A DNA stretch of 51,434 nt. Source: Entrophospora sp. SA101. Taxonomy: Eukaryota; Glomeromycota; Glomeromycetes; Entrophosporales; Entrophosporaceae. The position numbers and the translations under genes were made by a program. The stretch covers positions 1-51,434 of the forward strand of contig CAUDNR010004415.1 of assembly GCA_958430865.1 (NCBI GenBank), in the 5' to 3' direction. The notes below the pieces were generated by a model, which saw nothing but the letters and a program-made list of their open reading frames with translations, ran no database searches and was not told the DNA's origin. This document shows, one piece after another, positions 1-7,652 of this stretch (within the stretch, counting starts at the first letter, position 1; every line of letters begins with the position of its first letter).

Positions 1-77
1 AAACCACAATTGTCAGATTGCTTAGTGTCGGCTGACTGATTATTATTTTTTGGGTTGGTTTCTTCAAATAGGGGCAT
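1..77 (-). CDS. N-terminal fragment of a hypothetical protein, cut by window edge
   Basis: ATG at 77 opens a frame with 25 codons inside the window and no stop before base 1. The visible part is polar and rich in Asn, Gln and Asp, with no recognisable motif. It starts just past the stop of the small membrane protein gene at 80-238, so it is probably the next gene of the same minus-strand operon. Function unknown. Confidence 0.5.
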   Translation of the reverse strand, partial: MPLFEETNPKNNNQSADTKQSDNCG

Positions 78-79
78 AA

Positions 80-238
80 TTAGTGGGCTAAATTAACTAA
101 GGTATTCAAGCCAAAGGCTAGTCCACCAATAGTTGGGAGGTGTTTGAGATAACTATTATCTTTGGTCTGTTGACCGTAAAAATATAAGCCGACACAAACC
201 GCGGCTACTAGTAGTAATAAATATCTTTTATCGAACAT
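80..238 (-). CDS. small single-pass membrane protein, 52 aa
   Basis: The ATG at 238 lies one base past the TAA of the HU-like gene. The N-terminus MFDKRY is followed by a hydrophobic run (LLLLVAAVCVGLYFYG, residues about 7-22) that would span a membrane once. The rest is short and mildly hydrophobic. No family recognised. Tight spacing on both sides implies co-transcription with 240-503 and 1-77. Confidence 0.6.
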   Translation of the reverse strand: MFDKRYLLLLVAAVCVGLYFYGQQTKDNSYLKHLPTIGGLAFGLNTLVNLAH

Positions 239-239
239 T

Positions 240-503
240 TTATTTTAACTTGTATTTTTTCACTATCTGGTCATTGAGAGCTTGCTTTAACTTAGTAAAC
301 GGTTTAAAGTTTAAGCGGCAGTAAACATAATTTTGACCATCTCAACCACAGCGTTGTTTTTGCTCTTTTTTGGTGAATTTACCTAAGCGACCTAATTTAA
401 TACTTTGGCCATCTTTAATGGCTAGGAGCGAATTAATTAAATCTTTTTGGACTAACTGATAGGCTAATTTAATGTCTTGCTGAGTGTAATGGTTGGCTTT
501 CAT
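240..503 (-). CDS. HU/IHF-like DNA-bending protein, divergent, 87 aa
   Basis: The length is close to HU (about 90 aa). The central part, with IKLGRLGKFTKKEQKQR at residues about 35-51, follows the HU signature (valine/leucine-glycine-x-glycine-x-phenylalanine then a basic arm), and FKPFTKLKQALND at 66-78 matches the conserved C-terminal helix (F-K-P-x-x-x-L-K). One TGA is read as Trp in the arm (residue 54). HU proteins wrap and bend DNA and assist replication or recombination, which fits the Rep and integrase nearby. The usual R-N-P arm tip is replaced by WDGQNY, so DNA-binding mode may differ. Assigned from motif layout only. Confidence 0.6.
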
Positions 504-516
504 TGAGAATAATAAT

Positions 517-536
517 GGGTTGGGGTTGGGGTTGGG
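517..536 (+). other. perfect four-tract G-quadruplex motif upstream of the HU-like gene
   Basis: Four runs of 3-4 G separated by TT occur in exactly 20 bases on the plus strand, just upstream of the minus-strand ATG at 503. The C-rich strand would therefore be in the leader or promoter of the HU-like operon. It stands out in a very AT-rich genome. The flanking 504-728 segment shows no convincing gene. Confidence 0.6.
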
Positions 537-728
537 TTTTTTTAATTTTTGGTTTAGTGGGATAACTTATAATCAATCCACTTTCATTATGGTTCATCTT
601 AATTACGTTTTGTCGAGTAGTTCTAAAGGGGGATTGGGAATTCTGGGTAAAAGTGGAGCAGGCACTGAGTGCTGAGGGGTTAAAAGTGTGCTAGTGGTAG
701 AGAGATTTGGGGAATAAAAAAACTTAAT

Positions 729-938
729 ATGGATAACTTTTGAATTGAACTCAAAGAAACGCAAAGTGGGCATCAGATTTTAAGTTGTCAAATCGAGGGT
801 AAACATTGACGAGGCTTTTTAGAAGTCAGAGAAGGAAAACGAGAAAATGGCGAAACTTATACTTATAAAAGTGCTCAGATGCGACCGTGTACGTGGGAGA
901 ATTGTAAAATATGTAAGCCGGAAGTGATGATTGTTTAG
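729..938 (+). CDS. small Cys-containing hypothetical protein, 69 aa
   Basis: ATG at 729 runs to TAG at 938 with two TGA read as Trp. The C-terminal part carries three cysteines closely spaced (C-T-W-E-N-C-K-I-C), which suggests a metal site. It is the only plus-strand gene in the first 7.6 kb and lies between the minus-strand HU-like operon and the Panacea pair. No family recognised. Confidence 0.55.
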
Positions 939-949
939 AGGTTATTTTT

Positions 950-1460
950 TTAAAACTTTTTTCTCTTTTTAGTTAGTTTTTTTTGGTTGATAACTTCTAA
1001 GCACTCATCTTTTTCGGCAAAAAGACAAACTGAGTTCTCAATAATTGGAAAAGTTTCTTTACTACTGGGTCGGTAAACTTTATGATTAGGGTCAAAGAGT
1101 AAGGCTTGAAAACTATTAGTTGCCCCCCTGATATCTTATTTTTTTTAAAATGCCAAATAGGCGGGCTTCCTTACCCAGTGGGATTTGTCAAATCTGTTTT
1201 CGTTCTAAGTCATTAATGGCTTGGGTTTTTCAACCGAGCAGTTCGCCAATTCGAGTTTTCATATACTCGGCTTTAACTTGATGACAATTGTCGATTTCTG
1301 CGACTTTTTCTTCAAAATCATGAGTACTAAAGAGTTCGAGAGCAGTCAATAATTCGGCTAATATTGCTTTAAATTGGTTTCTTTTAACAGCATTAGTGAA
1401 ACCATCCTGATGAAGACAACCAATTATCATCTCACTAAAATCAAAAAAAGTTTTCGGCAC
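950..1460 (-). pseudogene. putative partner of the Panacea antitoxin, frameshifted
   Basis: GTG at 1460 follows the stop of the Panacea gene by five bases. The frame reads through one TGA (Trp) and stops with TAA at 1116-1118, giving 114 aa. Immediately downstream a different frame stays open to TAA at 950 and looks protein-like. A single-base change in the run of six G at about 1121-1126, or in the A8 just before it, would join them. Position next to a Panacea (SocA/GepA-type) gene suggests this is the toxin of the pair, but I do not recognise a toxin family. The break may be a real inactivation, a phase-variable tract or an assembly error. Confidence 0.5.
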
Positions 1461-1465
1461 CAGTT

Positions 1466-1960
1466 CTAAATTCGTAAGTAGTTAGTGATAGTTTCCAGTT
1501 TTATTGGTTGGTATTTAAGACTATCGTTTAAGGGTTTACGAGTTATTTTCCAAGCTCGATCTTTGGCTTTTTCGGCAAAAGTTAATTCTCTTTTTTTTGC
1601 TTCGTGTTTTTTATATTGCCGATAAATGTTTTCTAAATGTTGGCTGACTTGCTTGTTGATTATGTTTGGATACTTGTCAAATAGTCCTTGATAAGTTCCC
1701 TGACGACGAAAGTAGTTGTGCATTCTGAGAAAAACTGAGCCCAAAGTAGGACCAGCTCGTCAAGCTTGAAATTCTTCGCTAAAAAGTAGACATTTTTCTT
1801 TTTTTAATACTTCTAAATAAGAAAGATAAAGCAAGTCTTGCATCGTGGAATTAGTTTCTATCCCCCTTTCATAGAAAAATTTAGCCACTGAGAGCGGATT
1901 AAGACCTAAGGACGGTAATAAGTTTAACTTTAAGCGATGAGGTTTAATAACTACTGCCAT
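1466..1960 (-). CDS. Panacea (DUF4065/SocA-like) antitoxin-domain protein, 164 aa
   Basis: ATG at 1960; one TGA read as Trp at 1760 joins the two halves. The region LNPLSVAKFFYERG, then LLYLSYLEVL, then EEFQAWRAGP (residues about 21-72) follows the Panacea/DUF4065 pattern: helix with V-A-K-x-F, the L-L-Y-x-x-Y helix, and the E-x-x-x-A-W-x-x-G-P motif. Panacea domains act as antitoxins for many unrelated toxins and are common on mobile elements. The C-terminal half is basic and helical. It is followed closely by the frameshifted partner gene, consistent with a toxin-antitoxin operon. Confidence 0.7.
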
Positions 1961-2003
1961 GATATAAATATAATACTAACTATATAATGATTTTATTAAT
2001 TAA

Positions 2004-2294
2004 TTATATCCGACCTACTTTTTGGAGCAAATTAGTGGCTCAAACTGTGTATTTTGAGATATATTTGCCAGCTTTTATTGCTACAATATGTTTCTCGAAA
2101 TCAAAATCAGACATGTGTCCGACCCCACAACATCTGCGCGAATATTTTCCTCAGGTAGCAAATTGTCGCAAAATTGAATAACATTCACTGGGATTAGTGG
2201 CAGTATTCAAACAAATAGATCTTTTTGGATTAAGAACTACTTTGGCAAAGCCGAGTTTTTTTCAGCAAACATAACATTTTTTTAATTTATTCAT
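2004..2294 (-). CDS. Cys-rich hypothetical protein, 96 aa
   Basis: ATG at 2294 overlaps the stop of the upstream gene (2287-2475). Three TGA codons are read as Trp. Cysteines at the N-terminus (C-x-x-C) and a double Cys with His near residue 55-60 suggest a zinc-binding fold. The overlap implies translational coupling with the preceding small zinc-ribbon gene. No family recognised. Confidence 0.55.
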
Positions 2295-2475
2295 TACTGT
2301 GACATTTCGGATAGTGAACCTTTTGTTGATATAGTTTTTCAACTTCACTCGCTAGCAAGCCCTCAGGAGGGTGATTACCAAGCACTGCTTTACAGAATTG
2401 GCAAGCCACTACTCAATTATAAGGCGGGCATGATAACTTGTAAACTTGGATTTTATTGGTTAATTTTATAGTCAT
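2287..2475 (-). CDS. small zinc-ribbon-like protein, 62 aa
   Basis: ATG at 2475 to TAA at 2287. Cysteines at residues 16, 25 and 28 and a C-terminal Cys-His pair indicate a small metal-binding protein. One TGA is read as Trp. Upstream lies the integrase gene on the same strand; downstream is an overlapping Cys-rich gene. Function unknown. Confidence 0.55.
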
Positions 2476-2539
2476 TTTACTTATTTTTTACACTGGTCTA
2501 AATTTGTTCCTATTTAGTAAAACAGAAAACAATTCCTCC

Positions 2540-3136
2540 TTAGACAGGACGGAATTTCACCAAATTACTTAAATCAGAATCTTTGATATAAAGGGCAGTA
2601 GTAGAAATTTTACTATGTCCTAATACTTTTTGTAAAACAGGTAAGGGCATGCCACTAATGGCGTTATAGGTAGCAAAACATCTTCGCAAAGTATGAGGAG
2701 CCAGTTCAACATTAACTGGTAAATTCAGTTCCTTTTTGACTTGACTTAAAAAATCAAAAAAACTGATGCGGTTAGTTTGCTGGGGTTGTCAATTTCTTTT
2801 TTTTAGTTCTTTGATTATTTCCGGACTGATAAATACTCATCTTTCTTTAGCTCTTTTGCCGCGGAGTAAGTAGAGGTTTTTATACTCAGTTGCTTGATGC
2901 TCTAACTGATAATCAAAACTTATTGCTTCACTAATTCGTAAGCCAACTTTTCAACCTAACAAGAATAAGCACTCGTGAGCAGGTTTTTTGCTTTCACCTT
3001 TTTTGTTGGGTCGGGTTAGGATGTAATCCCAGACCTGTTGTAAAAGTTGGTTAGTGGGTAAAATGGTGAGTGGTTTTTTCTTTTTAACCAGTTCTGTTTT
3101 AGTTCTTACTTTTAGTTCTGATTTGGTTGGTTCCAT
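2540..3136 (-). CDS. tyrosine recombinase (phage-type integrase), catalytic domain, 198 aa
   Basis: All key tyrosine-recombinase positions are visible: Arg67 in GLRISEA, His148 and Arg151 in HTLRR, His174 in LGHSKIS, and the nucleophile Tyr183 in ALYIKD. Two TGA are read as Trp. The protein is close to the size of the catalytic domain alone, with no obvious N-terminal core-binding (SAM-like) domain, so it resembles short integrase or Xer-like enzymes of mobile elements. Likely role: site-specific integration, excision or dimer resolution of this element. It lies in the minus-strand operon with HU-like and Rep genes. No attachment site could be located by eye. Confidence 0.85.
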
Positions 3137-3162
3137 GTTCTTAATTGGGGGCTGGTTCTGAC

Positions 3163-3471
3163 TTAATGGCTAATTTTGTTAGGAATTGGCGACCAGTTTT
3201 TTAATCTTCAACCGCGAGTTCTTTTTTCGTAAGTGAAGAGGTATTTTTTGTTGTGATAGTTTTCTTGGACGAGGGTGTTTCAGATTTCTTTTGAAACTAA
3301 ATTAGGAAAAGCGTAAAGAGTTTCTTTTTTAGCGGGGTTAAATAGGCTTTGAGTAGAGATTTCTAAGCAGTAAAAGGGTTGACCTTGATATTGGCTTTTG
3401 GCGGCGACTTGACCACCAAAGCAATGATTGATGGTGCCAATTAGTTGGTGGAGTTTGCGAGGTTTAGTCAT
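3163..3471 (-). CDS. small basic protein related to 4696-4962, 102 aa
   Basis: ATG at 3471 overlaps the end of the RNase H-like gene. Two TGA are read as Trp. The segment with TLYAFPNLVSKEI followed by KKYLFTYE and then GWRLKNWSPI parallels YFYAFSNSLPQET, RQVLITYQ and TFRRIKQIEL in the 88-aa protein encoded at 4696-4962. The pattern of short strands could be an OB-fold (single-strand DNA binding), but that is a guess. It sits directly upstream of the integrase. Confidence 0.5.
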
Positions 3472-4087
3472 GATTGGTTAGTTGCGATTTTTGTCATTCT
3501 TTTCACCGCTCATACTTCACTTGCTGACTAGCCTTTCAGCAAGCATAACAATTTCTCTTTCTAGGTTCAATTTTCTTTAATTGCTGGCACTTAGCACAAA
3601 CTTTTAAACTTTGACTGATGAGAGTGGCGAGGTTTTGCTCAGGTGGTAAGTAATCAATGGTTAAGTCTAAATTATGTTCACTAATTAACTTGCGAGCTAA
3701 TCAGAGATAATAGGGTCAAGCAATCTTACTTCTTTGGCTGTAATAAAATTCTCGTTCTAGTTGGTAGCCAGCACTGAGAGGTCGCTGGCTGAGTTTTAAG
3801 AAGCGTCGTCAGATGTCGTAGTTGTCAGTAAAGAGAGTAGCTGACAGGATGTGGTTTTCTAATAGTCAGTAAGCAGTGCGTAAAACGGCATAGGCTTTGG
3901 CTTCTATGGGACGAATTACTTGCTGATTATTAAAACGGGCTAAGATTTGGGAGTTGGCATCCACCAGAATAATACTTCAGGTCTGGTTGGGACTATTATT
4001 TAAGTAGCTAGCACTGAGGTAGAGATTTTTTGGTTCGACTGACTGGACTAATTGTTGCACTTGCTGGATGGTTTTTTTATTCTTCAT
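3464..4087 (-). CDS. RNase H-fold protein with degenerate active site and C-terminal zinc finger, 207 aa
   Basis: Residues about 20-95 match the RNase HI layout: a first strand (LYLSASYLNN), second strand (WSIILVDANSQIL), helix starting IEAKAYAVL with the conserved Glu, and strand LFTDNYDIW with the second Asp. The first catalytic Asp appears replaced by Ser, so cleavage activity is doubtful. The C-terminus has C-x-x-C and C-x-x-C pairs (CAKC ... CYAC), a zinc ribbon. Six or more TGA codons are read as Trp. Overlaps at both ends show tight coupling in the operon. It may act in plasmid or phage-like replication as a nucleic-acid binder. Confidence 0.5.
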
Positions 4088-4355
4088 TATTTTTTTCTTC
4101 TTGATAACTATCGACTAAAGAGCAGAGACCTTCTTCTAAAATTAGGGGTTGGCCTCAGTCATCTAATTGCTTACTTTTTTGGTCTTCTAAAAGTTGCAAA
4201 GTTTCTTTTAAGTCTGCGACTAGACTATAAAGAGTATCAGCATCTCAGGTTTCTGGGTCATCCGAGTTAATGACTTGGGCTTCGTTAATTTTATTGAGTA
4301 GTTTTTGTAATTGGTCTAGTTTAGAGGTGATTTGTTTTTGTAATTTTTTTGACAT
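4077..4355 (-). CDS. acidic helical hypothetical protein, 92 aa
   Basis: ATG at 4355; stop overlaps the start of the RNase H-like gene. The N-terminal 27 residues form a probable coiled coil (heptads of Leu/Ile), and the rest is acidic. Two TGA are read as Trp. No family recognised; the overlap suggests co-translation with 3464-4087. Confidence 0.55.
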
Positions 4356-4392
4356 AGTTTGTAAAATTCTTTATTCTTTAAGAAGAAAATAA

Positions 4393-4527
4393 TTAAAAAT
4401 TATTTCTTTCTTGCTTTTGATAGTCAATTAGGTGTTGTTGAGCTTGCGGACAGACATATTTTTGGGTGGGGTCTTCGCGGGCTCGCTGGCAACCTCAACA
4501 GCCATTTTTATAGATTGGTTGGGACAT
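4393..4527 (-). CDS. small Cys protein, 44 aa
   Basis: ATG at 4527 to TAA at 4393. It carries a C-W-G-C motif near the N-terminus plus one more Cys, which fits a minimal zinc knuckle. TGA is read as Trp inside the motif. It lies 37 bases upstream of the 92-aa gene in the same operon. The upstream gap (4528-4695) holds a 6-bp hairpin at 4550-4566. Confidence 0.45.
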
Positions 4528-4695
4528 AGTTTTTAAATTGGTGGAAGTGAAGGGGTTTTACCCCTTGTTTCTTAGTGATGCTAGCAAGCAAAACTAAGAC
4601 AAATAACACTCCCTTTTAGTTAACTCCCTTTAATCCGGAATTAGAAATAAATGATAAGTACTAAATTTTGGGCGGGAGAACAAGTGGAACCCAAA

Positions 4696-4962
4696 TTAAA
4701 CTAACTCAATTTGCTTGATTCTGCGAAAAGTTCCTTGCTGATCTTTATTGGGCAGTTCTTGATAAGTAATTAGCACTTGACGATTGATGAAATTAAAAGG
4801 GTCATTAGTTAAAGTGCTTAGAGTTTCCTGAGGAAGACTATTACTGAAAGCATAAAAGTAATCAGAAGTGCCTTGCAGAGTTATTTTGTAAAAGGGATTG
4901 ACATTTTTATCTACTTTCGATTCAATATCAGTGATAAAGGCTTTAATTTGTAATTGGGTCAT
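4696..4962 (-). CDS. small protein, possible OB-fold, related to 3163-3471, 88 aa
   Basis: ATG at 4962 to TAA at 4696 without internal TGA. Strand-like segments (FYKITLQG, YFYAFSNSL, RQVLITYQ, FRRIKQIEL) with polar loops suggest a small beta-barrel. The same order of segments is seen in the protein at 3163-3471. A single-strand-binding role next to a rolling-circle Rep would be sensible but is inference. Confidence 0.55.
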   Translation of the reverse strand: MTQLQIKAFITDIESKVDKNVNPFYKITLQGTSDYFYAFSNSLPQETLSTLTNDPFNFINRQVLITYQELPNKDQQGTFRRIKQIELV

Positions 4963-4966
4963 ATTT

Positions 4967-5182
4967 TTATAATTCGATTTGGATTTGGGGTTTAATTTGC
5001 CGACATTTAAGGCAAGGTTGTCCGGTAATGGTGTGGGTTTTTCACTGCCAGACGGTTATTTCTGGGAGTGGTTTTAATTTTTTACAACTGGGACATTTAA
5101 CTTTAACTAATCAGCAACTAGAAATAGCGAAAGTAAAGCCGAGGATTATTCCGGTGAGGAGGATAAGGAGGAAAGTGAACAT
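4967..5182 (-). CDS. membrane-anchored zinc-ribbon protein, 71 aa
   Basis: ATG at 5182. Residues 2-24 are strongly hydrophobic (FTFLLILLTGIILGFTFAIS), a single membrane span or signal anchor. They are followed by two C-x-x-C pairs (CPSC at 30-33 and CLKC at 57-60), a classic zinc ribbon on the cytosolic or outer face. The next gene's ATG lies four bases after its TAA. Unknown function. Confidence 0.6.
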
Positions 5183-5238
5183 AGATTTTTGGTTTTAAGG
5201 ATTTATTTTCCGCAACTTACCTATTCTTGGCGGGAGCA

Positions 5239-5328
5239 CCTAATCAGTGTTGCGGAAGCAGAGAACGAAGCGAATTTGCTCCTCTGATTAGGCTCAATTG
5301 TTTCCGATAGCACTTCGTTGACTATCGG
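5239..5328. repeat. two successive inverted repeats in non-coding DNA
   Basis: A 9-bp perfect inverted repeat (5239-5247 with 5284-5292) is followed by a 7-bp perfect one (5304-5310 with 5322-5328, 11-base loop). Short GAAGC-type motifs recur within and between them. The segment lies between a terminator and a zinc-ribbon gene and has no believable reading frame. It could be an RNA structure, a nick site or a recombination site of the element. Confidence 0.55.
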
Positions 5329-5379
5329 CGAAGCACAATGACTTTTAATAAAGATCATTGGCTTTCCAACAGTTTTTTG

Positions 5380-5415
5380 AAAAAAACTATCAGTTAGTGT
5401 CGCTAACTTAGATAG
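5380..5415 (-). terminator. rho-independent terminator after the Rep operon
   Basis: Read on the minus strand: stem arm 5411-5415 plus 5403-5408, loop 5398-5402, arm 5392-5397 plus 5387-5391, then seven T (plus-strand A at 5380-5386). The stem has 11 base pairs with a two-base bulge. It includes the stop codon of the gene at 5408-5908, so it most likely ends the rep transcript. Confidence 0.8.
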
Positions 5416-5908
5416 GGGTTCTCTGTTCGATTTTTTCTGCAATCTCTTTTAATTTGCTAAGTGCTGCTTTTTTCTCGCGGGGGTGAAAATGTTTATCGGG
5501 AATAGCAAAACCTTTATATCCTCCTTGCTCAGCACCAAAACAGACTTCTCAATCTCTTTTGCTATAGAGATAAAGGAGCTGTAATCAAAACTCTTCGGTA
5601 GCTGGCATTTCTCCTTTTTCAATTCTGGTTACCATTTCTTCTACTAAATCTTGGTGAGTTAGTAAACTTTTGGCGTGGGCAAGGTTTTTTCGGTTGTGGG
5701 AAAAATCTTTTAAATTAGTTAAAAAGTTATTACAGAGTGGGCAAAGTCCAGTCTTCTCTTTAGTCTCTTGCAGTAAATCAGTGGCTAACTTCAGAAAAAA
5801 AGTGTTAATTTGGTAAGAGTTTGCTACTTCTTTTTTTTGGCAAGTTAAATCTAATTGGCTGCCGATTATACAGCAGTAACTATAGTATTTTTGGTTGAGG
5901 TTAGGCAT
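5408..5908 (-). CDS. hypothetical protein with CxxC motif, 166 aa
   Basis: ATG at 5908 overlaps the stop of the Rep gene by eight bases. Two TGA are read as Trp. A central LCPLCNNF motif (residues about 55-62) and an N-terminal YCC suggest a zinc site, and the rest is helical and basic. Translational coupling to Rep suggests a replication accessory or copy-control protein. No family recognised. Confidence 0.6.
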
Positions 5909-7652
5909 AGCAGTAGTTCATGTTTCAGTTATTTAAGTATTGATTGCGAGCCCGGATTTCACAACCACAAAGACCGTCTAGTTGTTGAGTGGTTTGGTGC
6001 TGGTGGTCGTGGGTGATGGGGTAAGCAGTAAAATCTTTACTCTCGGTCATGTCATATTCTAGGGCGTAAGTGTCTAGTTTAGCGATAAAAGACCGCACGA
6101 CAGTAGCTTGTTCTGGTTGAAAAGTGAAACGCAAGACTGGTTTGGTGGTGAAGTGAGTGTAAATAGTGCCAGCACATTGACCAGTTTCTTTGGGAACTTG
6201 GTCTTGCTCCAAGGGAATATGGGTAAATTCAGCCGATTTGCACATTAAGAGTAAGCGGATAATTAAGAATTCCTGAAAATCAGACTGAACTGCTGGTTTT
6301 TTTGGTTTTTTGAAAAGATAAGCTTCTTTTTTATGGTGTTTAGTGGCGAGGTTTAGTAAAGATAAAGGATTGAGGGAGCGAGTGCCTAAGCGAAAATGCT
6401 TTTTATCTGAAAAAGGCTTTCTAACTTGCCCAACTAATTGCTCGTTAGCACGGTAGAAGTAAGTAGTGGCTTGGGTTTGATAGTTGTAATGGCGGAAAAC
6501 TTTTTGATTTCTCGGTAAATGTTGTCCAGTTGCGGCATCTAATTTATGACAACCAATTAGTAGAACTGGTTTTTGGTCGTATTGGTAAAGATTTTTGAAG
6601 AAGCGGTAGGCTTTGTTGTGTTTTTGGAAGCCGTAATCTTGGTAAAGTTCCCGCAAGTGAAAAGACTTAGATAAGTATTTAGCCAAGTAGGAGCTGATAG
6701 TTTTATAACTTGGACTTCGGCTTTCTACTCTTCCGTAAGGTCATAAAGTAGAAATATAAGCTCGGCAATTTCAACAGGAAGTAAAGTTTTTATCCAGTGT
6801 ACACTTATGGCTATAAGGAACAATCGGAGTTGATAAAAAGTGAAAATGTCAAGTGGGAGGTCGGTCATCTTTGGCTTTTTGCAATTCGGCAACTACCGTT
6901 CATTTTCAATTATTAGGTTTTCACTTTAAGCGAACTTGGCGAAGTAATTTAGCTAGATACTGGTTAGCCAAGGTAAAATCACTAGCTTGCTCTTGAGGAG
7001 TTTTTTGGATCAGAACTTTGAAGGGTTCCGCCTTATCATCAAAATTAGTGGCTCAGTCTTTTAATCAGTTGTTTTTTTTAGATATCGGTTCTCAAACGGG
7101 GTCTTCCGGGTTTCAATTAGTGGTAAAAGCGGAATAGTTGTCGTGAGTGGTGTTGAAAGTGAGGGTTAAGAATAAGACTGGCTGCTGACCTTTGGTTCCC
7201 TCAAAGTTTTCTTCAACTTTATCTTTAAAGCGAGTATAGAGTTTTTTTTCTTTACTGTTAAAGAATTGGAAGTAGGTGCAGTTTTGGGCATCGTGGAGGC
7301 AGTCATCTTTTGGTTTAGATAAATTGGAAATAGGCTGTTGCTGAGCTATTTTAGGTTTATCTAAGTAAAAAGATTGAGCACTGTTTTTAGATAAGGTAAC
7401 ACTAATACGGTTAGTGCTTTGGATATGTTTACAAGAAACTGAAAGGACAGTAAAAGAGGTGTGGTCTTGGGTAAGGAAGGCTTTTAAGTCAGAACGGTTG
7501 ACTTGCTTGATTTGAGTCAGGTCATTCAATAGTTTTTGCGGTGATTTTGTTGCTGAATTAAAACCTGTAGTTATGTTGCCATTAGAAAATATATTTATAC
7601 CCACTTTTGGTAAAATCAGTTCGCTAATTATATAATTATGGTTAACGAACAA
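5901..7652 (-). CDS. HUH-endonuclease rolling-circle replication initiator (Rep), about 583 aa
   Basis: With TGA as Trp, one open frame runs from 7652 to 5901. Motif I is FLTLTF (residues 161-166), the HUH metal motif is WHFHF (His269, His271), and the tyrosine motif is SYLAKYLSK (candidate Tyr322 or Tyr326). A Cys cluster (SHKCTL ... SCWNC) lies between them. The order and the Y-L-x-K-Y-x-x-K signature are typical of single-strand phage and plasmid Reps, which nick one strand at the double-strand origin and stay covalently attached. The start is uncertain: there is no ATG, and TTG at 7652 overlaps the divergent gene at 7638, while GTG at 7604 is an alternative. It makes this element a plasmid or phage-like replicon. 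Confidence 0.8.

Noticed and set aside
493..675. 60-codon plus-strand frame over the G-rich repeat
   Set aside because: It overlaps the start of the HU-like gene on the other strand, and its composition is dominated by the G/T repeat and low complexity.
1987..2181. 64-codon plus-strand frame
   Set aside because: Fully antisense to a better minus-strand gene (2004-2294) that uses TGA=Trp and overlaps its neighbour in operon style.
4550..4566. 6-bp hairpin as a terminator
   Set aside because: No T-run follows on either strand and it lies just upstream of a gene in the same operon.
5221..5442. 73-codon minus-strand frame
   Set aside because: It crosses the terminator and inverted repeats and overlaps the end of 5408-5908 in another frame; coding character is poor.
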